From NCBI GenBank assembly GCA_965214295.1, contig OZ243944.1, positions 496,001 through 560,000 on the forward strand: a stretch of 64,000 nucleotides of DNA. The letters are read 5' to 3'. The notes beneath the pieces were generated by a model. It ran no database searches, had not been told where the DNA came from, and saw nothing but the letters and a program-made list of their open reading frames with translations. The DNA is from JAJDUF01 sp965214295 (GTDB lineage: Bacteria; Chloroflexota; UBA11872; UBA12225; JAJDUF01). Shown here piece by piece: positions 33,774 to 42,349 of this stretch. Positions within the stretch are counted from its first letter, which is position 1. The number at the start of each line of letters is the position of its first letter. Both the position numbers and the translations under genes were made by a program.

Positions 33774-34808
33774 CTAGCCGCCGACCGCTGCCGGCGCCCC
33801 GGTCTCGGCCGAGCGCCAGACGGCCGCGGAGAGCTGCACGACGCGCCGACCGGCTTCCGCCGTCGCGCCCGCCAGCGCCGTCCGACCGCGGATCACGTCC
33901 ACGAAGTGGTGGTCGGGGCTGGTCGGCGGCGGTGGTGTGGGGAGGGTCAGTGGCTCGGGCTGATCGGCGCGCCGCCACTCCACCCACGGCCGGCGCGGCG
34001 CTTGCCCAACGGTCCGGTAGTGCAGCGTGCCCTCACTGCCGGCAATGGTGATGTCCGTCCCGCCGCCGTGAACGTTGCCGCCGATAGCGATGGTTGCGAT
34101 CACGCCGCCATCGAACTCCGCCACAATCGCCGAGTTCACGTCCACTTCCAGCGTGAGATACTGTTGCTGCGCGGCGACTCGCGTCGGTGCGCGGCCCACG
34201 AGATGCAGCACGAGGTCAATGAGGTGACTCCCGGAGTCGTTGAGTTGACCACCGCCCGAGAGCCGCCGGAGCACCCGCCACGATGCCCCGGTGCGCCGGA
34301 TACGGCCCAGGTTGTTCGTGTACCACGCCTGGTGTAGCTGGGCCGTGACAAACTCCACCGCGCCGATGCCGCCGGTGGTGATGATCTGCTTCAACTGCCG
34401 GATGCTCGGCTCGAAGCGCCGCTGGTACGAGACCATGACAATCTTGCCCGTTTCGTCGCGCGTGGCGATCACCTCCGCCGCCTCGTCAGCAGTGTTGACC
34501 ATCGGCTTCTCGACCAGCACGTGTGCCCCGGCGCGGAGCGCGGCGATGATCTGCGGATGGTGGAGCGCATGCGGCGAGGAGATGACCACGCCATCGGGCC
34601 GCACGGCGTCGAGCATCTGCTCATGGTCGGTAAATGTGGCCGCCGCCGCCAGCGCGGAGTGTCCTTCCCGTAGCGCCTGCGTGGTCGCCGTCACCGGGTC
34701 CACCAACGCCACAATGCTGACCTCATCCTGGGCGAGCAGGCGCGGGAGATGCGCGTTGGTCATGTTGCCCCCGCAGCCGATCAGCGCGAGGCGAGCTGGC
34801 TCTGCCAT
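33774..34808 (-). CDS. Gfo/Idh/MocA-family oxidoreductase
   Basis: 344 residues from the ATG at 34808 (AAGGAG upstream). Rossmann motif ALIGCGGNMTNAHLPRLL; E-K-P present as HVLVEKPMVNT; the C-terminal domain includes VSYQRRFEPS and GGQLNDSGSHLIDLVLHLVG, the typical D-x-x-x-H active-site pattern. An NAD(P)-dependent sugar oxidase role is most likely. It is divergent from a glycosidase-like gene with about 128 bases between. Confidence 0.93.
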   Translation of the reverse strand: MAEPARLALIGCGGNMTNAHLPRLLAQDEVSIVALVDPVTATTQALREGHSALAAAATFTDHEQMLDAVRPDGVVISSPHALHHPQIIAALRAGAHVLVEKPMVNTADEAAEVIATRDETGKIVMVSYQRRFEPSIRQLKQIITTGGIGAVEFVTAQLHQAWYTNNLGRIRRTGASWRVLRRLSGGGQLNDSGSHLIDLVLHLVGRAPTRVAAQQQYLTLEVDVNSAIVAEFDGGVIATIAIGGNVHGGGTDITIAGSEGTLHYRTVGQAPRRPWVEWRRADQPEPLTLPTPPPPTSPDHHFVDVIRGRTALAGATAEAGRRVVQLSAAVWRSAETGAPAAVGG

Positions 34809-34936
34809 GACGATTCGTCTCCTTCCGCTTACCCCCGGTGCGCTGCGCCATCGTACATAGCCTATCCTAGTCGAGCACCGGGGCGCCGGCAAGCTCTCTG
34901 TCCGGTCTGCGCTACCATAGCGGCACGGGAGGGATC

Positions 34937-36430
34937 ATGGCTACGAGCATCGAATGGCGGTTCTTGTCCGACCAGCAGACCTACCTCTTTACCGACTTTC
35001 GCCACATTGACCCCGGCGATCTGGAATGGCTGGCGCCGGACGGCAAGCCGCTGCCCACCAAGCCGGGCACGGAGTCGCCACCGGCAGCGGATGACCCCGC
35101 AACGCGGCCCAGCTACCGCTCACTGCGCCAGCCGCGCGGCATCCGCTTGGAAGCGCAGCCGGCCCAGAAGATCGGGCCACTCGACCAGAACATCGGCATC
35201 AACGCGCTGCTCTATGAGGACGGGCGGTATCGCCTCTGGTACTGGGTGGGGAAGCACGGACACTACGCCGAGTCCGACGACGGTTTCACTTGGCGGCTCC
35301 CGACCTTCGGCCGCTATGAGCTTGCCGGCAGCACCCGGAACAACGCTTTCTTTGGCGTCCCACCGGAGCGCGGACAGCACAACTTCGATGGCTTCACCGT
35401 TTTCAAGGACCCCAGCGCCCCGGCCGGCGAGCGGTACAAGCTGGTCTTCATGGCGCGTGTGCCGGCCGACGAGTTCGAGCGGCGCTGGGCCGAGTATCGT
35501 GCGCTCCATCCGCGCTATCAAGACGTGCGGCTGCGACCGGGGAAGTTCACCTGTGTCTACGGCGCCGTGTCGCCGGACGGCATAGACTGGACGTTGCTCC
35601 CGGAGCCGCTCTTCACGCACTTCACCGATACCATCACGACGGCCTACTACGACGCCTGGCTGGGCCGCTATGTGCTCTATACGCGCATGTACTTGCAGGG
35701 CCGGCGCTGGGTAGGGCGCACCGAGACGGCCGACTTTCGTCGTTGGCCGCCGGTCGAGCCGCTGTTGTGGCCCCGCCTAGACGAGTCTCCTACCAACGAC
35801 ATCTACACCAATGCCCGCACGTCGTATCCCGGCGAGCCGAGCATCCATCTGATGTTCCCGATGTTCTACGAGCGCTGGAATCAGATTTCGCGCCTGCGGC
35901 TGTACGCCAGCGCCGATGGAATCGTGTGGAACGAGGTGCCAGGAGGCGCGGTCATCGAGCCGGGCACGCCGGGCGAGTGGGACTCGGAGTTTCTGGGTGC
36001 CGGTACCGGCCTGGTCCCGTTGGGTGACGAGCGCGTGGGGCTGCTGTATTCCGGCACGTCCTATCCCCACAAGTACCCGCGCTGGCCCCACGTGATCGCG
36101 GCCGACCGTACCGGCTGGGCCTGGTGGCCCCGCGCCCGCCTCGGCGCGGTCGTCGCCGACGAGGCGGGCGAGTTCTGGACGTTCCCGGTGCAGCCCCGGG
36201 GGCGCGAGCTACGGGTGAACTTCCAGGCGCGGGGTGGCGGTGGCGTGTGGGTCGGCATCCACGGGCAACCGGGGCGGGCAGTGACGGACTGCGACCCGCT
36301 CTCCGGGGACTCGCTCGCCCAGACGGTGCGCTGGCACGGCGAGGCGGACCTGGGCACCGCCGAGGGTGCTCCGGTGGTGCTGCACTTCAAGCTACGCGCG
36401 GCCAAGCTCTTCAGCTTTACGTGGCGCTAG
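34937..36430 (+). CDS. Glycosidase-like beta-propeller protein
   Basis: 497 residues from an ATG with GGGAGG upstream. The signature is W-R-L-P-T-F-G-R-Y-E-L-A-G-S-T-R-N-N (about 119-136), a more diverged version of the motif in the other three paralogues. Blades include YKLVFMARVPADEFERRW and RLYASADGIVWNEVPGG. The C-terminal beta-sandwich has LRVNFQARGGGGVWVGIHG and ends VLHFKLRAAKLFSFTW. No signal peptide is seen. It starts away from a Gfo/Idh gene; together they may form a divergent catabolic pair. Confidence 0.74.
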   Translation: MATSIEWRFLSDQQTYLFTDFRHIDPGDLEWLAPDGKPLPTKPGTESPPAADDPATRPSYRSLRQPRGIRLEAQPAQKIGPLDQNIGINALLYEDGRYRLWYWVGKHGHYAESDDGFTWRLPTFGRYELAGSTRNNAFFGVPPERGQHNFDGFTVFKDPSAPAGERYKLVFMARVPADEFERRWAEYRALHPRYQDVRLRPGKFTCVYGAVSPDGIDWTLLPEPLFTHFTDTITTAYYDAWLGRYVLYTRMYLQGRRWVGRTETADFRRWPPVEPLLWPRLDESPTNDIYTNARTSYPGEPSIHLMFPMFYERWNQISRLRLYASADGIVWNEVPGGAVIEPGTPGEWDSEFLGAGTGLVPLGDERVGLLYSGTSYPHKYPRWPHVIAADRTGWAWWPRARLGAVVADEAGEFWTFPVQPRGRELRVNFQARGGGGVWVGIHGQPGRAVTDCDPLSGDSLAQTVRWHGEADLGTAEGAPVVLHFKLRAAKLFSFTWR

Positions 36431-36474
36431 ATGATCGCCGCCAGTGCCGCAGAGAAGTCCAGGGTCTCACAAGG

Positions 36475-36496
36475 GGAGCTACCTACTTGACTAGCC
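36475..36496. mobile_element. Possible IS1595-type inverted-repeat remnant
   Basis: GGAGCTACCTACTTGACTAGCC differs at only two of 22 positions from the sequence at 62808-62829 upstream of the IS1595-type transposase. The stop codon of the gene at 36483 lies within it. It may be a solo end left by an element, or an end of a cassette. Confidence 0.5.
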
Positions 36497-36911
36497 GGCG
36501 GTAGGCGCGGCGAGCTTGGGCCAACACCCGCTTCGGGTCCCGTGCGAACTCAGTCCAGCTGGCTACGGTGAGTTTGGCGGGATGGTTCAAGCCTTGTCCT
36601 GGCACTGATGGATCGAGGGAATCGAAGTTGACCTTCCGCCTCCACACGGATGCTCTGGTGCGCTGCATGGCTTTAGCGAGCCGGCTGATGGCCGGGTGTC
36701 GTGGGGTCAACTGCTCTTCATACGCCAGGTTGAGGTAGAGGACGGCCAGGTCTTGCTCGCGGGCCCATGGCTGTTGCGGCATAGGGTTGGCGGCCCTCAC
36801 TTGTTCGCTACCCGTTCTCTTCCTCTCGGTGCTGACCAAGGCCGCCGCGTGGGCGTGGTCCTGGTCAAGCGACGGCTGGGATTGCTGTTGTCGGCGATAG
36901 GGTAATGTCAT
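36483..36911 (-). CDS. HNH-endonuclease N-domain-like small protein
   Basis: 142 residues from the ATG at 36911. Longer open frame upstream is not convincing. The last about 90 residues (WAREQDLAVLYLNLAYEEQL.., then SRLAKAMQRTRASVWRRKVNF, then SLDPSVPGQGLNHPAK) look like the N-terminal domain that precedes HNH nuclease domains in many bacteria. No HNH motif itself is present, so this is either a stand-alone DNA-binding-type domain or a truncated gene. Its stop lies in a sequence resembling an IS1595 end. The segment looks less GC-rich than the neighbours, which suggests transfer. Confidence 0.65.
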   Translation of the reverse strand: MTLPYRRQQQSQPSLDQDHAHAAALVSTERKRTGSEQVRAANPMPQQPWAREQDLAVLYLNLAYEEQLTPRHPAISRLAKAMQRTRASVWRRKVNFDSLDPSVPGQGLNHPAKLTVASWTEFARDPKRVLAQARRAYRRLVK

Positions 36912-36921
36912 GGTACATTTA

Positions 36922-36930
36922 TGGTATAAA
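36922..36930 (+). promoter_or_regulatory. Possible extended -10 promoter
   Basis: TGGTATAAA lies about 70 bases upstream of the likely start of the small membrane protein gene. No -35 is clear. The call is sequence-based only. Confidence 0.35.
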
Positions 36931-37000
36931 GCGGCTGCCATAGGCGGCGGGGGAACTGAGGTGCTGGGAGCCTCCTCGCGTTGAGATAAGGAGGTAGCCT

Positions 37001-37465
37001 CTGACAAGTCAAGGGTCAAGCCAATACCCCGAACGAGAATCCATCTGGAGCGTCCGTAAGGATGATCTTGTATGGTACTCTCGGCTCTTCCCGCTTTTCT
37101 GGGTTGCAGGGATGCTCTACTTTGGACTGGTGGGGTTCTATTCCTGGGATGGGTATTGGCAGATAGGAGGAAGCCTGTTGACCCTGCTAGTGGAGAAGTC
37201 AGGGTTGGTGGGGGTATCAGCGGCGATCCTGTCGTTGATGGCTCTAGCAATGAAAGGAGTGGTCCAGAAAATGCCTCTGTTTGACTTTGGCCGGAGTGAG
37301 CGGGAGGCGAAGATTCGCCGTGAAGCACGTCGTGAAGGCATGCGTGAAGGCATGAAGGAAGGTGCTCAACGCTTGGAGCGAGAGCAACTGGCCTGGGAAG
37401 CGAAGCAAGCCAATGGTGGTACCACGCAACCACGTCCTACTGCCGAGACGATAGACCTCAGTTGA
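37001..37465 (+). CDS. Small membrane protein with charged tail; possible CTG start
   Basis: 154 residues if translation starts at the CTG at 37001, which has a perfect AGGAGG six bases upstream; from the first ATG (37112) it is 117 residues. The frame upstream of 37112 reads like protein (SQYPERESIWSVRKDDLVWYSRLFPLFWVAG). Two hydrophobic segments follow (about 35-55, VAGMLYFGLVGFYSW, and about 73-90, GLVGVSAAILSLMALAM). Then comes a highly charged helix (REAKIRREARREGMREGMKEG..) that is probably cytosolic. No family recognised. A strong intrinsic terminator follows. Confidence 0.65.
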   Translation: MTSQGSSQYPERESIWSVRKDDLVWYSRLFPLFWVAGMLYFGLVGFYSWDGYWQIGGSLLTLLVEKSGLVGVSAAILSLMALAMKGVVQKMPLFDFGRSEREAKIRREARREGMREGMKEGAQRLEREQLAWEAKQANGGTTQPRPTAETIDLS

Positions 37466-37488
37466 CTGGTGGTGGTCGCCGCAGTGTA

Positions 37489-37525
37489 AGCAGCCCGGTC
37501 GGGAACGGCCGGGCTGCTTTGTCTT
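37489..37525 (+). terminator. Rho-independent terminator
   Basis: AGCAGCCCGG pairs perfectly with CCGGGCTGCT around TCGGGAACGG, followed by TTGTCTT. It ends the small membrane protein transcript. Confidence 0.85.
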
Positions 37526-37577
37526 GCCTAGCCAAAGCGACTCTGCCACCAATCACGTATGCTCGGCGACCGATAGC

Positions 37578-37614
37578 CCCCTTCCCTTTAGGGAAGGGGT
37601 TGGGGGTAGGTCCG
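37578..37614. repeat. CCCCCTTCCCTTTAGGGAAGGGG repeat
   Basis: A palindrome with a GTTGGGGGTAG tail, of the same type as 20705. Confidence 0.7.
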
Positions 37615-37666
37615 CCGCTCCACACGAAAAAACCTACCCTTGTCAGGGGGACGGGCACGGCCGCAG

Positions 37667-38764
37667 CTACCCACCCAGCGTACCGAGCAACGCGACCACG
37701 CGATCCGCCCACTGCTCCAGGCCGTGCCTTTGCTCCACCAGTTGGCGCATGGTCGCCGCCGCCGCTGCCCGCTCACCCGCCGTCCAGGCCAGCACGCCCT
37801 GCACGCGCTCGGCGAGCCGGGCACCATCACCCGCCGGGAAAGACAGGCGCTCGCCCCACGCCGCCAGCTCGTGCCGGACGGCCGGATTGCTAGTCACCAC
37901 CGGTACCCCGCAGGCCAGCGGCTCCAGCGCCGCTTTGTCGAGGCTGCCTGTGCGGCTGGTATGGAGGCATACCGCTGCGCGTTGGTACTCGGCCGGCATC
38001 GCCGCGTAGGGTACGTTCCCGGCAAACTGCACCGCCGCTTCCAGCCCTAGCTCACCTACGCGGCGCCGCAAACGCTCGGCGTAGGCTTCATCGGACGGAT
38101 AGAGCGGGGCGCCGCAGATGCGGAGGATCGCCGCCGCCGCCGTGCCGGCGTGAGCGTGCAGCACACTCAGCGCCTCGATGGTCGTCTCATGGTCCTTGGC
38201 CGGCGAGAGGCGTCCAACGCTGAGGAGCACGGGGCCGTCGTCGTGCCGGCAGAGTGCCGGCGGCGGTACATAGCGGTCGGTGGCAATGCCGTGTCCCACG
38301 ACAACCAGCCGGTCAACGCCCAGCGGATAGCTCCGGCACGACGCGCTCACGACGCGATCAACAAGCCGGTGTGCAATCTGCAGGTCGCGGCTGACGCCAC
38401 CCTGCGCGTACCACAACACGAGCGGCACGCGACAAAGTTTTGCCAGTGGCGCCGCGAGCGCCGCATACCGCGGCACCATATGGACAAAGATCGCCGTGGC
38501 CCGCTCCACCGGCGGGGCCGTGACGAGCACCCGACCCAATGTTGCCAGCAAGCGCCCGAGCTGGCGCTGGCGCGCGGCTCCCCGTTCTTTGCCCAGTGAG
38601 TGGACGGTCACGTTCGACGGCGCATCGGGTGGTCGTCTCCCGGCCTGCTGGGCGAGGACCTGCACGGAGCTACAGCGCCGCGCCAGGGCATGCACCCAAT
38701 CCCCAGTGACACCGAGGATCGTGCTATCGGCGTCGTAGCTCTGGGTGACAAAGAGGAGGTTCAT
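37667..38764 (-). CDS. Glycosyltransferase family 4 protein
   Basis: 365 residues from the ATG at 38764 (the longer open frame is not supported). GT-B fold: N-terminal LLFVTQSYDADSTILGVTGDWVHALA; donor-binding C-terminal LLSVGRLSPAKDHETTIEAL, AAVQFAGNVPYAAMPAEYQRAAVCLHTSRTGSLDKAALEPLACGVPVVTSN. The E-x7-E signature is in SLDKAALEPLACG. It probably adds a sugar in exopolysaccharide or glycolipid synthesis. It is the last of four same-strand genes that begin with the Trm112-like gene. Confidence 0.9.
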   Translation of the reverse strand: MNLLFVTQSYDADSTILGVTGDWVHALARRCSSVQVLAQQAGRRPPDAPSNVTVHSLGKERGAARQRQLGRLLATLGRVLVTAPPVERATAIFVHMVPRYAALAAPLAKLCRVPLVLWYAQGGVSRDLQIAHRLVDRVVSASCRSYPLGVDRLVVVGHGIATDRYVPPPALCRHDDGPVLLSVGRLSPAKDHETTIEALSVLHAHAGTAAAAILRICGAPLYPSDEAYAERLRRRVGELGLEAAVQFAGNVPYAAMPAEYQRAAVCLHTSRTGSLDKAALEPLACGVPVVTSNPAVRHELAAWGERLSFPAGDGARLAERVQGVLAWTAGERAAAAATMRQLVEQRHGLEQWADRVVALLGTLGG

Positions 38765-38784
38765 CTGCCTTCCCGCCCTATGCG

Positions 38785-40056
38785 TCATTTCCGCGGAGCG
38801 GCTACCACGCTGGCCAGCGTGGCGATGGTCCGGTCCAGCAGTACGTCCCAACGATAGGCCCGCACGTCCGCTTGGGCCGCCGCCGCCAACTGCGCTCCCT
38901 CACTCGGATTGTCGAGCAGGCGGCGCAGTGTAGCGAGCGTCGTTGCCCGGTCGTCCAGCGGGACCAAGAGGCCGTTGCGACCGGAATCGATCACCTCGGC
39001 GTTCCCCCCCACCTCCGAGGCCACAATCGGCGTGCCGGCATGCATCGCCTCCAGCATGACGTGTGATAGCCCCTCGTAGCGCGTGTGCAGCGTGAATACG
39101 TCGGCTGCCCGGAGATACTGCTGGACGGTGGCCTGCGAGACGCTGCCGGCAAAGCAGACCCGTTCCGGCACGCCGGCGGCCACGGCCTCCCGCTCCAGCT
39201 GCTCCCGCTCCGGTCCGTCGCCGACAATCACCAGGGTCACGTCGGGAGGCAGGTCCGGCACCAGCCGAATGAGAAACTCCAGATTCTTCCACGGGTACAG
39301 GCGCGCACAGGTCATCACCACGCGGCCCGCACCGAGCGCCAAGCGGGCGCGGGCGTCGCCCTCCGCCTCCGCTGGGTTCCCGCTTTCGCGGGAATGACGG
39401 AGGGAGGGGGGGCCGTCCCCTCTCCCCACTTCTGCGGGGAGGTCGTCGACTGCGAGCGCGTTTCTGATGACCACGACGTTGTCCGGCGCGACACCCCAGC
39501 CGATCACCAGGCGTTTCAGGTAGTCGCTGGGGACGATCAGCTTGGTCGCCAACTGGGCGAACCGCCGCACCAGACCACGGACAATTCGCACCTGTGGCCC
39601 GGCTCGGAGGTGTTGGAACTCGTCAATACCGGCCGTCGTCCAGCCGCGCCGCAGCGCCAGCTCCCAAGCGTTGTCTCCCACGATCTTCAGCACCACTGGC
39701 CGGCCGAGCAGCCGGCCGGCCACAATGGCAGCCATTTCCGGGCCGGCCAGCCCGTTCACGTACAGCACGTCGGCCGACCTGACGACCCGCAGCACCGCGA
39801 CGAGAAAACGGGCCATGCGCTGCGGCAGGGGTAAGCCGCGCGATACCCTGGTGGTCAGCGACGACCACTCGTCGGTGGCGTCGGGCCGGTAGTCCGGCGG
39901 CGCCCCGGCCACAATCCGCACGTGATGGCCACGCTCGGACAGACTCGCCGCCAGCTTAGGCACGTAGGTTGCCGGGCCGCCGATGTCCGGGGGAAAGAGG
40001 TTGGAAACGAGGCAGACCTTCAGTTGTTCGTTCCTTCGGCTAGGGGTTGTTGCCAT
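38785..40056 (-). CDS. Glycosyltransferase family 4 protein with repeat insert
   Basis: 423 residues. N-terminal VCLVSNLFPPDIGGPATYVPKLAASL; C-terminal MTCARLYPWKNLEFLIRLV, VCFAGSVSQATVQQYLRAADVFTLHTRYEGLSHVMLEAMHAGTPIVASEVGGNAEVI, with the GT4 E-x7-E region. An insert of about 35 residues near 204-238 (SLRHSRESGNP) is read from a GGGTTCCCGC..GGGAATGACGG repeat (39371-39400) and a following CCCCTCTCCCC-type repeat. Both motif halves are intact, so it should fold. It overlaps the radical SAM gene by 17 bases and precedes the next GT4 gene by 20 bases. Confidence 0.9.
   Translation of the reverse strand: MATTPSRRNEQLKVCLVSNLFPPDIGGPATYVPKLAASLSERGHHVRIVAGAPPDYRPDATDEWSSLTTRVSRGLPLPQRMARFLVAVLRVVRSADVLYVNGLAGPEMAAIVAGRLLGRPVVLKIVGDNAWELALRRGWTTAGIDEFQHLRAGPQVRIVRGLVRRFAQLATKLIVPSDYLKRLVIGWGVAPDNVVVIRNALAVDDLPAEVGRGDGPPSLRHSRESGNPAEAEGDARARLALGAGRVVMTCARLYPWKNLEFLIRLVPDLPPDVTLVIVGDGPEREQLEREAVAAGVPERVCFAGSVSQATVQQYLRAADVFTLHTRYEGLSHVMLEAMHAGTPIVASEVGGNAEVIDSGRNGLLVPLDDRATTLATLRRLLDNPSEGAQLAAAAQADVRAYRWDVLLDRTIATLASVVAAPRK
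39371..39445. repeat. Two dispersed repeats inside the GT4 gene
   Basis: CTGGGTTCCCGCTTTCGCGGGAATGACGG, then CCCCTCTCCCCACTTCTGCGGGGAGG. The latter is a looser member of the CCCCTCTCCAC family. Confidence 0.75.
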
Positions 40057-41257
40057 TCGAGCCGGACGACGATTTCATCGCATCGCGCGGAGCGAGCGTG
40101 TCACCGTTGACGCTCGGCACCGGCTCGGAGAAGGGCGCCTCGTTCGGCGTGATCGTGCGTTCGGCACTGACCACCGCCGGACTGGGCGGAACGGTCTTAC
40201 GGCGCCAGGAGGCCTGGCTCGGCGCTACCCGGTCTGCGGCTGCGCCAATCCCGTCGAAGACTCTCCACGCCGCCGAGTCTTGCTGCCACAGCGCATCGCA
40301 GCCGGAGCATAGCGCGGCTTCCTGGTAGCGGCCCTCCACCTGCAAGCGACGCAGCTTGACCAGCTCCGGACCGTTCCATACCTCCATCAGTGACTGCTCC
40401 AGCAAGTTGCCGACCACTTGCTCACCGGCGAAATCGGCGCAGCAAGACACCACCTCGCCGTTCCAGTAGATAGCCATGGACTTCCACAGCCAGTTGCAAG
40501 GGTGGTAGTTGGGGCCGTACTGCTCCGGTTGGGCCACCGGATTTTCCATCATCGTGCCGGCCCAACCGTGCGCCCAGCGTGTGTCGTACTCGTCCACCGG
40601 CAAGCTCGAGAACAGCTCCCGCATCCCCGCTGGCGTCTCCGGGCGCGCGGCCGTGGGATCGTAGGGCAGGATCACCTGCATGACCGTGTAGGGATAGCGC
40701 ACTTTGCGCCGCTGCTTCTCCAGCAGGAACTCGCGGACGTTCTTGAGGGTCAGCTCGAACTTGGCACCCACCCGCATCCGCTCATAGGTCTCTTTGTCCG
40801 CTCCGTCGAAGCTCACCGTCAGTTTGTCTAGCTCTGCATCGAGCAGCGCGGCCGTCTGCTTGGCCCGCAGCGTCGTCGCATTCGTGTTGACGTGGACGGC
40901 TATCCCGGCTTCATGGGCCAGCGTGGTCATCTCGCCGAGGTTCTTGTGCATCATCGGCTCGCCGCGGAAGAAGAGGTTGACCTCCAGCACGTGCCCGCGC
41001 ACCTGCTCCAGAATATGCCGGTACACGTCCATGTCCATGAACCCGTTGACCTTGTTCGCCCCGATGGACTGGGGGCACATGGGACATTTGAGGTTGCACA
41101 GGCTGGTCGGCTCCAGGTGGAGCTTGAGCGGGGGATAGGGCAAGTGCGTCGAGCCGCGCAGCCAGTGCCAGAGAAACCGGATGGTGCGCGGATGCAGGAC
41201 GGCCTCGTAGCGGCGCCAGTTGCGAATCAGTTTGAAGGCCGCCGCTACGTCGTTCAT
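40040..41257 (-). CDS. SPASM-type radical SAM protein
   Basis: 405 residues from an ATG with GGAGAG upstream. The radical SAM CxxxCxxC reads CNLKCPMC (in LEPTSLCNLKCPMCPQS). The TIM-barrel G-E and sugar-side residues are in FFRGEPMMHKNL. A C-terminal SPASM-like cluster region has C-N-W, CCADFAG and CSGCD. The tail of about 60 residues is proline- and serine-rich and low complexity. Such proteins install modifications on peptides or act in cofactor or glycan pathways. It overlaps a Trm112-like gene (ATGA) at its start and a GT4 gene at its end, so a role in surface glycan synthesis is plausible. Confidence 0.9.
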   Translation of the reverse strand: MNDVAAAFKLIRNWRRYEAVLHPRTIRFLWHWLRGSTHLPYPPLKLHLEPTSLCNLKCPMCPQSIGANKVNGFMDMDVYRHILEQVRGHVLEVNLFFRGEPMMHKNLGEMTTLAHEAGIAVHVNTNATTLRAKQTAALLDAELDKLTVSFDGADKETYERMRVGAKFELTLKNVREFLLEKQRRKVRYPYTVMQVILPYDPTAARPETPAGMRELFSSLPVDEYDTRWAHGWAGTMMENPVAQPEQYGPNYHPCNWLWKSMAIYWNGEVVSCCADFAGEQVVGNLLEQSLMEVWNGPELVKLRRLQVEGRYQEAALCSGCDALWQQDSAAWRVFDGIGAAADRVAPSQASWRRKTVPPSPAVVSAERTITPNEAPFSEPVPSVNGDTLAPRDAMKSSSGSNGNNP

Positions 41258-41460
41258 GGTCTCTCCTGGCCGTTCGGCGCACTCACCGGCGCCTCGGCCG
41301 CTGCGTTGAGCATCACCGGTATTCCGTCTTCAATCGGATAGCGCCGGCCACACTGCGCGTTCCGACAGGCGAGCCAACCCGTAACCTGGTCTACCTCCGC
41401 TCCACAGTGTAGACAGGCTAGGATGGCGACGAACGCCGGGTCAAGCGGTGCAGCCGTCAT
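41254..41460 (-). CDS. Trm112/UPF0434-like zinc-ribbon protein
   Basis: 68 residues from the ATG at 41460. Zinc-binding cysteines are in LACLHCGAEVD and LACRNAQCGRRYP, and the C-terminal GIPVML is typical of the Trm112-like family, whose members activate methyltransferases. Its stop overlaps the radical SAM start (ATGA), so the two are translationally coupled. It probably supports a methyltransferase or glycan-related enzyme, but none is adjacent. Confidence 0.85.
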   Translation of the reverse strand: MTAAPLDPAFVAILACLHCGAEVDQVTGWLACRNAQCGRRYPIEDGIPVMLNAAAEAPVSAPNGQERP

Positions 41461-41674
41461 TGCCGTTCCGTCCGTCCGGCCGCACTTGAGGCCAACCACC
41501 CACACCCATAACGACCGGGCCACGTGAATGGCAATGCGCGCCCCCTGTAGCGTAGCCAAGGGCAGCCACGTCCGTCAACCACACCGGCAGCCCAGCAGCT
41601 ACCAAGGATGGCACCGGCCGGCGCTTGTGTGGTGGTCATTATCCGCATTGCCTTAGCCGCGCCTGGAGTCTAGC
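41461..41674. other. Gap between the Uma2 and Trm112-like genes
   Basis: About 214 bp. No gene, repeat or clear promoter is seen. Confidence 0.4.
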
Positions 41675-42313
41675 TCAATTCAGCGCCGCTTCGGCCGGGA
41701 GCAGCGCCGCGACTTGCACCACGAGGCCGGGCAAGACCGCCGAGGTCACAGCGTCCCCCGGCCCGAACTGCCGGCGCGACGTGTACCCCGCCGGCCGCGC
41801 GCCGGTCAGCACCTCGATAGCACGCCCCACCGGATCAACGATCCAATACTCCGTCACGCCGGCCGCGGCATATTCGGCGGCCTTCTCCACCCGGTCGAGG
41901 CGCCGCGTACGCGGCGAGAGCACCTCAATCGCCAGATCGGGCGGATCGGCATACTGCACATGGTAGCGATCCTCGCTCCCAGCGGCATAGAACGTGATGT
42001 CCGGCTCTCGTATCTTGCCCTCCCAGAGCCGTATGGGCATTGGCGCCGAGAATACCTCGCCACCCCCTCCGGTGCGTGCCCACTCACCGAGCGAGATGAG
42101 CAGTCGTGACACGATGCGCTGATGTACTAAGCCTGGCATGTCATGTACCAGTAAACGTCCCTCGGACAGCTCCACGATGTAGTTCGTATCCGGGAGGGTG
42201 AAGTAAGCCGCCTCCGTCCAAGAGCCAGCCTCCAGCCAGGCGAGCGCGGCGCTGGCTGCCGTCCGGGGGGGGGCCGACGGTGGGGCGACGGGAGGTGCCA
42301 GTGTCGTAACCAT
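41675..42313 (-). CDS. Uma2-family (DUF820) endonuclease-like protein, intact copy
   Basis: 212 residues. The core contains REPDITFYAAGSEDRYHVQYADPPDLAIEVLSPRTRRLDRVEKAAEYAAAGVTEYWIVDP, matching the Uma2 PD-(D/E)xK-like arrangement (D, E-V-x-S-P, K, E-Y-W). The tail ends VQVAALLPAEAALN. A tandem neighbour at 42350-42925 is nearly identical over most of its length but broken. The function of this family is not established. The ATG at 42313 has no clear Shine-Dalgarno site. Confidence 0.87.
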   Translation of the reverse strand: MVTTLAPPVAPPSAPPRTAASAALAWLEAGSWTEAAYFTLPDTNYIVELSEGRLLVHDMPGLVHQRIVSRLLISLGEWARTGGGGEVFSAPMPIRLWEGKIREPDITFYAAGSEDRYHVQYADPPDLAIEVLSPRTRRLDRVEKAAEYAAAGVTEYWIVDPVGRAIEVLTGARPAGYTSRRQFGPGDAVTSAVLPGLVVQVAALLPAEAALN

Positions 42314-42349
42314 GATCGTTAGCCATCCGAGGAAGCTCGCGCCTGGAGT

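Noticed and set aside
36912..37433. Long N-terminal extension of the HNH-domain-like gene
   Set aside because: The extra segment is antisense to the small membrane protein gene, proline- and serine-rich and without a conserved pattern.
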